Shown here: piece by piece, positions 1 through 8,493 of the stretch | How positions within the stretch are numbered: position 1 is the stretch's first letter | How the letters are laid out: the number at the start of each line of letters is the position of its first letter | Source of the DNA: Psychroserpens damuponensis | Lineage (GTDB): Bacteria > Bacteroidota > Bacteroidia > Flavobacteriales > Flavobacteriaceae | Direction: 5' to 3' | Assembly: GCF_000826655.1 (NCBI RefSeq) | Contig: NZ_JXJO01000004.1 | Coordinates: 124,001 to 188,000, forward strand | Length of the DNA: 64,000 bases | Translations under genes and position numbers: made by a program | Notes under the pieces: generated by a model | The model's input: the letters and a program-made list of their open reading frames with translations, nothing else | Told to the model about the DNA's origin: nothing | Database searches by the model: none

Positions 1-276
1 AAAGAAAAAAGTGGTAAAAAGTAATAACAGCCAGATAATATTAAAACCGTCAATCAATTTTAAATTATCGAATTTTATAAACTTAGTTAAAAAGAATTTC
101 AATACATGCGTAATGAGTATAGAGAGCAGTGTGATGACACAAAAATCAAGCACTATTTGCCATATTTCTAATTTTAGTAAATTCCCTCCATACCAATATG
201 AAAATGCAGAAACAATACTAAAGAAAGACCACACTACAATTTGAATGATCCAATAATATATTGTTTTTTTTGGCAT
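1..276 (-). CDS. Sensor histidine kinase of LytS/YehU type, N-terminal part only (cut by window edge)
   Basis: An open frame runs on the minus strand from an ATG at 274-276 to base 1 without a stop, giving the first 92 residues. It begins MPKKTIYYWIIQIVVWSFFS and contains about three hydrophobic helices separated by short charged loops. The YWIIQIVVW opening resembles the membrane domain of the LytS/YehU histidine kinases that are common in Flavobacteriaceae and normally pair with a LytTR regulator. The kinase domain lies outside the window, so the assignment rests on the membrane region only. A short plus-strand frame over the same bases looks like its antisense shadow. Another multi-pass membrane protein remains possible. 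Confidence 0.5.
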   Translation of the reverse strand, partial: MPKKTIYYWIIQIVVWSFFSIVSAFSYWYGGNLLKLEIWQIVLDFCVITLLSILITHVLKFFLTKFIKFDNLKLIDGFNIIWLLLLFTTFFF

Positions 277-313
277 TTGCTTTATTTATAAGTTGATGTT
301 GCTAAATTTAAAT

Positions 314-865
314 TTAGAATTTAAGCTTTTTGTGACGATTAAATTCTGTTTGTAATAACTGTTCGAGTTCTCCTATATTATATTTCAAAGTGGTAGCAGT
401 TATAGCAATTGGAGTTCCGCATAATTTCAAATTAGACCTCATTAATTTTGCTTTCATTTTAGATTCTGCTCTTTTAATATAGGTCTCAGGATTTAAAACA
501 TTAATGAGAATAAATTTAGTAGACGTCACTTGTTTAAGTTCAATTTCAGAAATATCATTCCAGTTAATAAAACCAATACTTGAGGCATTAGTATTACCTG
601 TTACGCCTTGTGAATCAATAATTAAACCTAATTTTTCATCATATATTTTTCGTATGGCATAAATCCCTATTGCACCAAAAAACAGAATACAAATCACACC
701 TATTCCTTGAATAACTAAAGGGTTTCTAAGAAACTTAATTGAAAAATCTTTATAAAGATCTGAAAACACAATTAGAAAACAACCAGCCAGAACAAATATA
801 GCGACTCCTATAGTTTTAATGATTAATTTATTTTTACTCAGTGGTATTTTAATTGGATTATTCAT
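314..865 (-). CDS. STM3941-like two-helix membrane protein
   Basis: This 183-residue protein has two hydrophobic segments (about residues 14-35 and 52-70), followed by a soluble domain with a strand-rich start (LGLIIDSQGVTGNTNASSIG, then the INWNDI motif). That arrangement, two helices and then a PH-like beta domain with a G-x-I-x-W-x-D-I core, fits the STM3941 family of uncharacterised bacterial inner-membrane proteins. The role is unknown. It is transcribed in the same direction as the partial kinase but is separated from it by about 40 bases, and the 3' end is poor in recognisable signals. Family assignment is moderate; function is not assignable. Confidence 0.55.
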   Translation of the reverse strand: MNNPIKIPLSKNKLIIKTIGVAIFVLAGCFLIVFSDLYKDFSIKFLRNPLVIQGIGVICILFFGAIGIYAIRKIYDEKLGLIIDSQGVTGNTNASSIGFINWNDISEIELKQVTSTKFILINVLNPETYIKRAESKMKAKLMRSNLKLCGTPIAITATTLKYNIGELEQLLQTEFNRHKKLKF

Positions 866-937
866 AATTTAAAGATTGTGTTAGGCATTAAGTAACTTTT
901 CACAACGTAACTGTAAATGTATTCTTTGCTGTTTTTA

Positions 938-1453
938 TTATGAAATATCAACTAGTTCTTTTTCTATATCGTCTTCTAAAGACATAATCAGTTTATCTAC
1001 TTTTTTAAATGCTAACTCTCCTAATAGACCAACTAATCCTAAACCTAAGAATACCACAACAATCCCTAAAATATTAGAATCAAAATAGATTGCTGCATAA
1101 GGTACTAAAGTTAATGCCCAAAAAGACATAAAATACATTTCGTATTTCTTGCGTTTTGCAATATAGCTTTTAAATTTTGAGACACTTGATATTAAAGAGG
1201 TGTGCGTATATGACTTTTGCTTAAAATGTTTTATAGATAAAAAATTATTAAGAAAAAATAGTAACGCTAAAGCCCCAACCAAGAGCGACATGACAACCAC
1301 AATATTTTCTTTAAAATTATATACATGCGCAAGCGAAAAACCGATTAAAAGTGCCGACGAAAATTGTGCCATTTTAGCTCCTGTTAATAAGCTATTAAAT
1401 TTAACTATTTGATTTTGAAATGTATCCTTTGATTTTGTTTTTGAACTCTTCAT
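938..1453 (-). CDS. Four-helix membrane protein of unknown function
   Basis: The 171-residue product starts with a basic, polar N-terminus (MKSSKTKSKDTFQNQ). It then has four hydrophobic stretches, near residues 29-45, 52-69, 108-124 and 128-147, arranged as two hairpins around a basic loop of about 40 residues (KQKSYTHTS through YIAKRKKYE). The C-terminal 20 residues are acidic. No catalytic motif is visible and I do not recognise the family. The ATG at 1451-1453 is the only good start. The long gap upstream (to 2107) implies its own promoter. The gene looks real because its codon use matches its neighbours and the helices are clean. Confidence 0.55.
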   Translation of the reverse strand: MKSSKTKSKDTFQNQIVKFNSLLTGAKMAQFSSALLIGFSLAHVYNFKENIVVVMSLLVGALALLFFLNNFLSIKHFKQKSYTHTSLISSVSKFKSYIAKRKKYEMYFMSFWALTLVPYAAIYFDSNILGIVVVFLGLGLVGLLGELAFKKVDKLIMSLEDDIEKELVDIS

Positions 1454-1805
1454 AATTGTTGTTTTTTTTAATTGTTATTTAGATTTAACTTAATATAATG
1501 TCAACAATAAGTTGAACTACTACTTTCACTAAATTGATCATGATCTTTATGTTTTTTTTATGTGTTAATGAGTCATCTCTATTAATTGACATGATAAAGA
1601 TATACTGTAAATAGACCTTAAAAGCTAAAAATATGACGAGTGGTAAATAGAATATGCTAAGCGGAAAACAAGTATATCAATTGTATTAGGTGTTATGTTT
1701 TAAACCACAAATTGACAAAACAACATGTAGAGTAAATCAATTTGTTTAATAACATTACGCATCAATTACCCAAATGTATTTATGGTTCTAAGAATTTCAC
1801 TCTGA

Positions 1806-2094
1806 CTATTCGTTTTGGTCTTTGAACTAAATAAATTAGTTGTATTTACACTAGCACCAGAAGGTATAAGTGATGAAGATATGGCTTATTTAGAGCCCTT
1901 TTATCATTAATTGCAATGAGTGTATCTGCAATCGTCGTTTTTTTTATGTCGTTTTAGATCAAGCATACATTGCAAGATCAAAAGTACAATTAGCTCTCAA
2001 TATTACAGTTATATACGGTTATAGAGACCAATTTAAATCTTTAACTAATACCAAATTTTTTGAAAAAAGACTAAATAAAAAAGCCTCAATATGA
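1806..2094 (+). pseudogene. Possible decayed short ORF, three frames in succession
   Basis: The stretch 1454-2107 has no intact gene. Within it, three open stretches overlap end to end on the plus strand in three different frames: 1806-1910 (contains LAPEGISDEDMAYLEP), 1886-1957 (hydrophobic, contains LLSLIAMSVSAIVVFF) and 1945-2094 (contains QAYIARSKVQLALNI). Read together they would give a small membrane protein broken by two frameshifts. The third ends inside the terminator hairpin at 2083-2097. Open stretches this short can arise by chance in AT-rich DNA, so this is only a candidate. Bases 1454-1805 show nothing else I can name. Confidence 0.2.
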
Positions 2095-2107
2095 GGCTTT
2101 TTTTTTA
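2074..2107 (-). terminator. Intrinsic terminator after the DinB-like gene
   Basis: GCCTCA (2083-2088) and TGAGGC (2092-2097) form a 6-bp stem with a 3-base loop. It is extended by A:T pairs because A-rich sequence lies on the left and a run of nine T on the right. It sits directly after the stop of the minus-strand DinB-like gene. The flanking A and T runs make it potentially bidirectional. Confidence 0.7.
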
Positions 2108-2653
2108 TTACAATCGTTTTGTAATCAATGCTAATTGTCCCATGTGGTTGGCTTGATGTTCCATAACATGAAACCAAGCCCATTGATTACTCATATTTCC
2201 ATTCATTTCTTTAAACCATGCATCATCTTTTGTTTTAAGTAAATCCTTTGTTTTTTCTCTCACGTCATCATAAATTTTCATATAATATGAAATGGGCTTA
2301 TCCTTAAATTCGTTTCTTCCTTTTTCTCCAAGATTTAGAGCAGTTTCCCATTTTTTGGCTTCCGCTTTATTAAATCCTCTACCTTCAAATGTATAAACTT
2401 GATAATAAGCTTCGGTTGCTGCGAGATGGTAAATTATAGCTCCAGGACTATTAGCGTTCTCATCTAGAAGAAAATCTGTGCCGTTTTGATCTAAATTAGC
2501 GACATGTCGTTCTACTCTAGATTTTAGATTATCTAACATGGATATCATTTGACCAATATCGTTAGAGTAGCCTTTAGGTACTGCAATCTCATTTTGTGCA
2601 AATGTGATGTTGCTTAAAAGAATAATTATAATAACTAATGCTAGTTTTTTCAT
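2108..2653 (-). CDS. Secreted DinB-superfamily protein
   Basis: The 181-residue protein has a signal peptide (about residues 1-20, ending TFAQ) and then a four-helix DinB/YfiT-like fold. The three metal-ligand histidines typical of the superfamily are visible: one in YHLAATEAYYQ (about residue 72) and two in HVMEHQANHMGQL near the C-terminus. DinB-like proteins are thought to be metal-dependent transferases or thiol-handling enzymes, but members with signal peptides are uncharacterised. The gene stands alone, with a terminator at 2074-2107 and a gap of about 85 bases upstream. Family call is firm; substrate unknown. Confidence 0.75.
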   Translation of the reverse strand: MKKLALVIIIILLSNITFAQNEIAVPKGYSNDIGQMISMLDNLKSRVERHVANLDQNGTDFLLDENANSPGAIIYHLAATEAYYQVYTFEGRGFNKAEAKKWETALNLGEKGRNEFKDKPISYYMKIYDDVREKTKDLLKTKDDAWFKEMNGNMSNQWAWFHVMEHQANHMGQLALITKRL

Positions 2654-2737
2654 GATTGGTGTTTTAAATTCATTTTAAAAATAAAACATTTACCATCTCA
2701 AAAGCATTTCATTAACAACAACTTAACTCTAAATAAA

Positions 2738-3262
2738 TTATTTTTTTTCAGGAGGAAAACCTTCTAATACTTTAGTTACAAGCGCTATAAATTGAGCTTC
2801 ACGTTTTTCGGGAGATGCATTTGGTTTATAGTTAGATTCTGAAATGGCTTGCCAAAAGAGTTGGTCATTACTATTATCAACAAACTCAAAAACAATTTCT
2901 CTACCCATTTTAGCCTGTCCTATTGGAAGTCCAATTGAAATTCCGCCACCTACATTTCTACCAGAACCTCCAACACCTACTCCAACATTGTTATTTCGTT
3001 GTTGCTGAAATTCGCTAGATTGAATATCTATCAAAAAATCTGGAGTTTGTGATAGCGAATACCCTTTACTTTGCATGGCATCATCTAAGGCTTTGAATAA
3101 ACGTTTTGAGTCTAATTCACTCATGCCTGTTTTCACATCTGAGAAATAGTTGTAGGTTTTGTATTGCGTGAAATCTCGTGTTTTTTCGTAATCATAATCA
3201 ACTCGTATTGAAGAACAAGAAGTCAATAATATGACTATAAATAATAGATATAAATTTTTCAT
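2738..3262 (-). CDS. DUF4136 lipoprotein
   Basis: This 174-residue protein starts MKNLYLLFIVILLTSCSS, a lipoprotein signal with the acylated cysteine near residue 16. The following motif VDYDYEKTRDFTQYKTYNYF opens the DUF4136 domain, which fills the rest of the protein. A glycine-rich loop (VGVGVGGSGRNVGGGISIG, about residues 95-115) is characteristic of the family, as is the late FWQAISE motif. DUF4136 proteins are periplasmic or outer-membrane lipoproteins of unknown function. No partner gene is adjacent. Confidence 0.8.
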   Translation of the reverse strand: MKNLYLLFIVILLTSCSSIRVDYDYEKTRDFTQYKTYNYFSDVKTGMSELDSKRLFKALDDAMQSKGYSLSQTPDFLIDIQSSEFQQQRNNNVGVGVGGSGRNVGGGISIGLPIGQAKMGREIVFEFVDNSNDQLFWQAISESNYKPNASPEKREAQFIALVTKVLEGFPPEKK

Positions 3263-3469
3263 TGCTTATTTTATTTTAAAAGTAGCAAAAATTATTCCAT
3301 GAAATAACTTTTACGACATAAACGCATTAAGCCTGTCATTGTTGTGAAGGTACGTCCTTAAAAACGACATAAGTCACGATAATAATCATAACTTCACGAA
3401 AAAAGAGAGGCATACTTCTTTTTAGTTTTCTACGGAAAAAGAAATGCGAAAAAAATGTAGCTAATTAAA

Positions 3470-3516
3470 TTGTCATTCAGAAAGAGGTACGAGTGAAGAA
3501 TCTTTCTGAATGACAA
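3470..3516. repeat. 16-bp-stem palindrome beside obg, relative of the 48-kb repeat array
   Basis: TTGTCATTCAGAAAGA (3470-3485) and its exact reverse complement (3501-3516) form a perfect 16-bp stem with a 15-base loop, ending 5 bases from the obg stop codon. The outer bases GTCATTCAGA and TCTGAATGAC are the same as the ends of the elements at 48405-49520. It probably acts as the obg transcript terminator or an mRNA 3' stabiliser and is also a solitary copy of the dispersed repeat. Confidence 0.7.
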
Positions 3517-3521
3517 CAATA

Positions 3522-4520
3522 TTAATCATTCAACATCTTCCAAAGTTGATCCTTCAATTCCATAATCCCTTTTTGAGCTACAGAGGATATAAACATGTAT
3601 GGTATTGGTAGTTCTTTGTCTAACTGTGCTTTCATTTCGGCTTGCAATTCATCATCTAACATATCGCTTTTAGAAATGGCAATCATACGTTCTTTATCCA
3701 ACATTTCAGGATTGTAACGTTTGAGTTCATCCAACAAAATATCGTATTGCTTACGAATATCTTTAGCATCTGCAGGAATTAAGAATAGTAAAATGGAGTT
3801 ACGCTCAATATGACGTAAAAAGTAATGGCCAAGACCTTTACCTTCGGCAGCACCTTCAATAATTCCAGGAATATCTGCCATCACAAAGGTTTGGTAATCA
3901 CGATATTCTACAATACCTAAATTTGGTTTAAGTGTTGTAAACTCATAATCTGCAATTTTAGGTTTTGCAGACGTAATCACAGATAATAATGTTGATTTTC
4001 CAGCATTTGGAAAACCTACTAAGCCAACATCTGCAAGAATTTTAAGTTCTAAGGTGACACGTTTTTCTTCTAAATCTTCTCCTGGTTGTGCATAACGAGG
4101 CGTTTGATTTCGAGAGTTTTTAAAATGCCAGTTCCCTAAACCTCCACGTCCACCTTGAGCAACAATTTGCTCTTCACCATCAAAGGTGATTTCAAAAAGT
4201 GTTTCATCGGTTTCGGTATCTTTTACAACGGTTCCTAAAGGCACATCAAGGTAAACATCTTCTCCATCTGCTCCTGTACTTCTACTTTTACTTCCGTGAG
4301 AGCCGTGTCCTGCTCGTGCGTGACGTTTAAACTTTAAATGCAATAGTGTCCAAAGGTTAGAATTTCCGCGGATAATAATATGTCCTCCACGTCCACCATC
4401 TCCTCCATCTGGACCACCTTTTTCAATGTATTTTTCGCGATGTAAGTGTGCAGAGCCTTGTCCTCCTTTTCCAGAAGATACTTGCATTTTTACGTAGTCA
4501 ACGAAGTTTCCTTCTGTCAT
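3522..4520 (-). CDS. obg: Obg/CgtA ribosome-associated GTPase
   Basis: The 332-residue product has the glycine-rich Obg fold at residues 1-158 ([37 protein letters not shown]). A G domain follows with P-loop GFPNAGKST (about 166-174), switch [18 protein letters not shown] and the SKSD motif. It is an essential GTPase that binds the large ribosomal subunit late in assembly and links it to growth control and (p)ppGpp. The length is typical for a Bacteroidota Obg without the long C-terminal extension. It lies 38 bases downstream of hpt-adk on the same strand, so the two are probably co-transcribed. The ATG at 4518-4520 gives [12 protein letters not shown], the usual family start. Confidence 0.96.
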   Translation of the reverse strand: MTEGNFVDYVKMQVSSGKGGQGSAHLHREKYIEKGGPDGGDGGRGGHIIIRGNSNLWTLLHLKFKRHARAGHGSHGSKSRSTGADGEDVYLDVPLGTVVKDTETDETLFEITFDGEEQIVAQGGRGGLGNWHFKNSRNQTPRYAQPGEDLEEKRVTLELKILADVGLVGFPNAGKSTLLSVITSAKPKIADYEFTTLKPNLGIVEYRDYQTFVMADIPGIIEGAAEGKGLGHYFLRHIERNSILLFLIPADAKDIRKQYDILLDELKRYNPEMLDKERMIAISKSDMLDDELQAEMKAQLDKELPIPYMFISSVAQKGIMELKDQLWKMLND

Positions 4521-4558
4521 AATCTTGTATTATCTAAATTCGTTTACTTAAAAACCAC

Positions 4559-5692
4559 TTACAGTTTATCAATCACTGTATTTAGGCGTTTTGTGATATC
4601 ACTAACACTACCAACACCATCTACTCCAAAATACTTATCTTGTTTAGAGTAAAAATCTTTTAAAATAGCAGTTTCGTTATAATATACTTTAATTCTATTT
4701 CTAATAATTGATTCATCAGAGTCATCTTTTCGTCCGCTGGTTTTTCCACGTTCTAAAAGACGTTGTACCAAAACTTCATCTTCAACCTCTAAAGCAATCA
4801 TTGCATTGACTTTAGAATCTTTGGCATCCATGATTTTATCTAGTGCTTCTGCTTGAGCTTCATTTCTTGGGAAACCATCAAATATAAATCCGTTAGCATC
4901 GGCATTTTTATCTACTTCTGCACTTAGCATATCTATGGTAACTTGATCTGGCACTAATGCACCTTTATCAATATAAGATTTTGCTAACATACCTAAAGCA
5001 GTATTGTTTTTCATATTAAATCTAAATACATCTCCAGTTGAGATATGCACTAGGTTATAGGTTTCCTTTAAAAAATTAGCTTGTGTTCCTTTTCCTGCAC
5101 CTGGAGGTCCAAATAGGACTAAGTTAGTCATGTGTTGTGTTGTTTTTAGTTGATAAATAGCTGGTAAATCTCTACCTAAATTATTGTAATCTAAACCGTA
5201 GCCTACAATAAACTTGTTTGGAATTTCTATACCAACATAATGTAATTTAAAATCTTTTTTATAGGCTTCTGGTTTGTAGAATAAGGTGGCAATTTTTAAG
5301 TCATCAACATTTTCATTTTTAAAAATACGATGTACTTCTTCTAAGGTATTTCCTGAATCAATAATATCTTCGAGAATTACTACTTTTCTACCCGTTAAAT
5401 CTTGTGTTAAACCAATAAGTCTTTGAATATCTTCGGTTGATTTTAAACCTTCATACGATGCCAACTTTATAAAAGTGACTTCACAAGGTTTTGGATATTT
5501 TTTCACAAAATCACTAACAAACATAAATGACCCATTTAAAATCCCAATAAACACAGGGATTTCATCTTTTAAGTCATGTGCAATTTCATCAACTAAACGC
5601 TGCACAGTTGCGTCCAATTCTTGTTCAGAAATGAATGGTTTAAAGTATAAGTCGTGTAGTTTAATCACCTGATTTTGATTTTCAAGTGCCAA
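4559..5692 (-). CDS. adk: Fused hypoxanthine phosphoribosyltransferase-adenylate kinase
   Basis: One 377-residue frame carries two enzymes. Residues 1 to about 180 are a hypoxanthine/guanine phosphoribosyltransferase with the PRPP loop VVILEDIIDSGNTLEEV. Residues 188-377 are adenylate kinase, starting MTNLVLFGPPGAGKGTQ with the lid arginines and FIFDGFPRNEAQAEAL. The first recycles hypoxanthine to IMP; the second interconverts AMP, ADP and ATP. Both are cytosolic. The domains are joined by a short linker (YQLKTTQH) and there is no stop between them. An internal ATG at 5129-5131 begins the kinase part and could allow a separate product. I recall such fusions from other Flavobacteriaceae, so this is probably a lineage trait and not an assembly error. 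Confidence 0.93.
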   Translation of the reverse strand: MALENQNQVIKLHDLYFKPFISEQELDATVQRLVDEIAHDLKDEIPVFIGILNGSFMFVSDFVKKYPKPCEVTFIKLASYEGLKSTEDIQRLIGLTQDLTGRKVVILEDIIDSGNTLEEVHRIFKNENVDDLKIATLFYKPEAYKKDFKLHYVGIEIPNKFIVGYGLDYNNLGRDLPAIYQLKTTQHMTNLVLFGPPGAGKGTQANFLKETYNLVHISTGDVFRFNMKNNTALGMLAKSYIDKGALVPDQVTIDMLSAEVDKNADANGFIFDGFPRNEAQAEALDKIMDAKDSKVNAMIALEVEDEVLVQRLLERGKTSGRKDDSDESIIRNRIKVYYNETAILKDFYSKQDKYFGVDGVGSVSDITKRLNTVIDKL

Positions 5693-5762
5693 AGATAAGC
5701 ATTTGATTTACGTTTGCCGATTTTTCAATTTAGGATTTTAGAATATTGTTTTATAATTAGTG

Positions 5763-5770
5763 TATTTTTG
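5763..5770 (+). promoter_or_regulatory. Candidate -7 box for purKE
   Basis: TATTTTTG matches the Bacteroidota -7 consensus TAnnTTTG and lies 62 bases upstream of the purK start. A TTG at 5746-5748 is only 14 bases away, closer than the usual -33 spacing, so only the -7 element is convincing. Confidence 0.35.
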
Positions 5771-5832
5771 TGTTATTAAAGTACATTTTAATATAAAAAA
5801 ACAGTCGTTTTTAATAGAAATTACCCAACTTT

Positions 5833-6987
5833 ATGAACTATTTTTCTTCAAATTTCAAACTCGGTATCCTTGGTGGTGGGCAACTTGGCAAAATGATGTT
5901 GTACACGACTAGAAAATACGATATCACAACACATGTTATGGATTCTAGTGATGAAGCGCCATGTAAAATAGCGTGTAATCAATTTACTTTAGGTGATTTA
6001 ATGGATTTTGATGCGGTTTATAATTTTGGAAAGCAGGTAGATCTGCTCACTTTTGAGATTGAAAACGTTAATGTGGCTGCGCTTGAAGCATTAGAAAAAG
6101 AAGGTGTAAAGGTCTATCCATCATCAAAAAACCTGAGAATCATTCAAAATAAAGCCACTCAAAAATTATTTTATCACGATCACAATATACCAACATCAAA
6201 TTTTACGCGTTTTGCTTACCTATCGGAAATTGAAGATGCCATTGGCAATGGTGGATTAAGTTTTCCTTTTGTTTGGAAAGCGGCACAATTTGGATATGAT
6301 GGTAATGGCGTAAAAATGGTGAGACAGCTTTCAGATTTGGAAGGTTTACCAAAAGGAGAATGTATTGCTGAAGATTTAGTGCCTTTTAAAAATGAATTGG
6401 CCGTTATTGTAGCAAGAAACCCAAAAGGAGAAGTTAAAACGTATCCAGTGGTAGAAATGGAATTTCATCCTGAGGCCAACCAAGTCGAGTATGTAATTTG
6501 TCCGGCTCGTATTGACCAAGCTGTTGCTGAAAAAGCGAGAGCTGTAGCGCTTAAAGTTTCCGAAGCATTTAAACATGTAGGACTTTTAGCTGTGGAGATG
6601 TTTCAAACCGAAAATGATGAGATTTTAGTAAATGAAGTTGCGCCTAGACCACATAACTCTGGTCACCAAACGATTGAAGCAAATTACACCTCTCAGTTTG
6701 AACAGCACATACGTGCTATTTTGAATCTTCCGTTAGGAAAAACCGAAAGTACGGTTGGTGGTATAATGGTTAATTTAGTAGGTGCCGAAGGTCATACTGG
6801 AGATGTTGTGTATGAAAATATTGAACACATCATGAGCCTTGAAGGTGTAACGCCTCATATCTACGGAAAAAAACAAACACGACCGTTTCGTAAAATGGGA
6901 CATGTGACCATTGTAAATGAAACTATTAGTGAGGCAAGACGCATTGCCGAAACAGTAAAGACAACCATAAAAGTTATAAGTAAATAA
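5833..6987 (+). CDS. purK: N5-carboxyaminoimidazole ribonucleotide synthase
   Basis: The 384-residue protein begins with FKLGILGGGQLGKMM, the PurK signature, followed by an ATP-grasp domain (VWKAAQFGYDGNGVK, AEDLVPFKNELAVIVARN, NEVAPRPHNSGHQTIE). It carries out ATP-dependent carboxylation of AIR to N5-CAIR in de novo purine synthesis, in the cytosol. It stands two bases before purE, which encodes the next enzyme, so they form a two-gene operon. The ATG at 5833 gives a short N-terminal lead (MNYFSSN) before the conserved domain, which is normal for the group. Confidence 0.96.
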   Translation: MNYFSSNFKLGILGGGQLGKMMLYTTRKYDITTHVMDSSDEAPCKIACNQFTLGDLMDFDAVYNFGKQVDLLTFEIENVNVAALEALEKEGVKVYPSSKNLRIIQNKATQKLFYHDHNIPTSNFTRFAYLSEIEDAIGNGGLSFPFVWKAAQFGYDGNGVKMVRQLSDLEGLPKGECIAEDLVPFKNELAVIVARNPKGEVKTYPVVEMEFHPEANQVEYVICPARIDQAVAEKARAVALKVSEAFKHVGLLAVEMFQTENDEILVNEVAPRPHNSGHQTIEANYTSQFEQHIRAILNLPLGKTESTVGGIMVNLVGAEGHTGDVVYENIEHIMSLEGVTPHIYGKKQTRPFRKMGHVTIVNETISEARRIAETVKTTIKVISK

Positions 6988-6989
6988 GT

Positions 6990-7472
6990 ATGAATAAAGT
7001 AGCAGTAATCATGGGAAGCACAAGTGATCTTCCTGTTATGCAAGATGCCATTGACATCTTAAAAGAATTTAACATTGAGGTAGAAGTTGATATTGTATCA
7101 GCACATAGAACACCTGAAAAATTATTCGATTTTAGTAAAAATGCTCATTCTAGAGGAATCAATGTCATTATTGCTGGTGCAGGTGGTGCAGCCCACTTAC
7201 CAGGAATGGTAGCTTCATTGTCACCTTTACCTGTAATTGGTGTGCCAGTAAAAAGCAGCAATTCTATTGATGGTTGGGATTCGGTATTGTCTATTTTACA
7301 AATGCCAGGAGGTGTTCCTGTAGCAACTGTAGCTTTAAATGGTGGTAAAAATGCTGGAATTTTAGCTGCTCAAATAATTGGTGCTTTAAATGAAGACGTA
7401 CGCAAAACTATAATAGATTATAAAGAAAGTTTAAAATCTAAGGTAATAGAATCGGCTAAAAATTTAGCTTAA
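6990..7472 (+). CDS. purE: N5-carboxyaminoimidazole ribonucleotide mutase
   Basis: The 160-residue protein shows the class I PurE landmarks: MGSTSDLPVM at the start, SAHRTPEKLFDF, GAGGAAHLPGMVAS and GVPVKSSNSIDGWDSVLSI. It converts N5-CAIR to CAIR, directly after the PurK step. The start codon lies two bases after the purK stop, so translational coupling is likely. Length and motifs are complete. Confidence 0.97.
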   Translation: MNKVAVIMGSTSDLPVMQDAIDILKEFNIEVEVDIVSAHRTPEKLFDFSKNAHSRGINVIIAGAGGAAHLPGMVASLSPLPVIGVPVKSSNSIDGWDSVLSILQMPGGVPVATVALNGGKNAGILAAQIIGALNEDVRKTIIDYKESLKSKVIESAKNLA

Positions 7473-7485
7473 TTTAATGCAAAAA

Positions 7486-7511
7486 AAAGTCTCGCTTTTA
7501 CACGAGACTTT
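7486..7511 (+). terminator. Hairpin terminator after purE
   Basis: AAAGTCTCG (7486-7494) pairs exactly with CGAGACTTT (7503-7511) over an 8-base loop, 14 bases after the purE stop. The T tract is short on the plus strand, while eight A stand on the left. It is therefore a moderate terminator for purKE and could also stop minus-strand transcription. Confidence 0.6.
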
Positions 7512-7657
7512 AGTGCTATTAATCAATATTACTAAACTTTTTTTATCAAAAATATTCAATAACTGTGCAAAGATAATTAATATTTGACACGAATTTCTTA
7601 AGGTTTAGTTAATGGTTTTCAAATACTTATGAACAACTTAAACAAATTTTAAAACAA

Positions 7658-8491
7658 ATGAAATTAATTGTCTCTATAATTTTTATGTCTTTGACGCTTA
7701 ATGTTTTTGGGCAAATTCCTGTGGAGCAATATAAATTTGAAATCTCTCAACTTAAAACAGAAACAGATTTTGATACGTACTGGAAAAAGTTATTAGATAT
7801 AGATCAAATTACTTATATGCAACACACACATGATCCCATTAAAGGAGATTCTATTTCTGTTGACAATATGATTAGAACGGCACTCATTTTTGAAACAGAT
7901 GGAAACAGTAGTTATAAACCCAATAATACAGTCCCTATTTTAAATTTAAGTCATAATTATATTGCAAAATCTAATTTAGCATTTTGGCCAATAATCATGC
8001 AAGTTAGAGAGGTTGGAGGAATTATCGATAGCTTTGGAGGCCAATTTCCTGCGTACCCACTTGAAAGTATATCATCAAATTTTTATGATTATTCTCTTTT
8101 TAATCAAGACGACAAATATGACCACCTACTAAATATTTTAAACACAAGAACCTATAAAACGGTGAGCCATGAACTCAACGAGATCTATAAAAATCAATTG
8201 AAGCTACAGCAACTTAAAATCATAGCGTCTATAGGTAAATGGACGAATAAACGATTTAAAGATAGAGAGTCACAAGGCTATTTTGAATTTGTAACATTAA
8301 GTGATACTAACCTATATATAAAGAGAAAACATAGACTCTTGAAATTAATTCTTTTATCTTCGGAAAATGGAACAGAAACCTACAAAATAGATCAAGAACC
8401 ATTTGGCTGGACCTACACATTAACTAACGGAACACTATGCTTAGTTGATGACTTAAAAAACATATTAATTACATATAATACGCATAAATAA
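7658..8491 (+). CDS. Secreted protein of unknown function
   Basis: The 277-residue product has a signal peptide (residues 1-18, ending NVFGQ). The mature part is mixed alpha/beta with many aromatic residues and no motif I recognise. Notable stretches are NLAFWPIIMQVREVGGIIDS in the middle and a C-terminal part that looks strand-rich (GYFEFVTLSDTNLYI, EPFGWTYTLTNGTLCLV). It ends two bases before the M3 peptidase ATG, so the two are probably translated from one message. Any functional tie to peptide breakdown is inference from position only. Confidence 0.6.
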   Translation: MKLIVSIIFMSLTLNVFGQIPVEQYKFEISQLKTETDFDTYWKKLLDIDQITYMQHTHDPIKGDSISVDNMIRTALIFETDGNSSYKPNNTVPILNLSHNYIAKSNLAFWPIIMQVREVGGIIDSFGGQFPAYPLESISSNFYDYSLFNQDDKYDHLLNILNTRTYKTVSHELNEIYKNQLKLQQLKIIASIGKWTNKRFKDRESQGYFEFVTLSDTNLYIKRKHRLLKLILLSSENGTETYKIDQEPFGWTYTLTNGTLCLVDDLKNILITYNTHK

Positions 8492-8493
8492 AG

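Noticed and set aside
11-244. Plus-strand open frame of 77 codons
   Set aside because: It lies antisense to the histidine kinase N-terminus, whose hydrophobic helices make the minus strand the coding one.
7500-7657. Riboswitch or structured leader before the secreted protein at 7658
   Set aside because: The region is AT-rich with a purE terminator hairpin but shows no further conserved structure that I could recognise.
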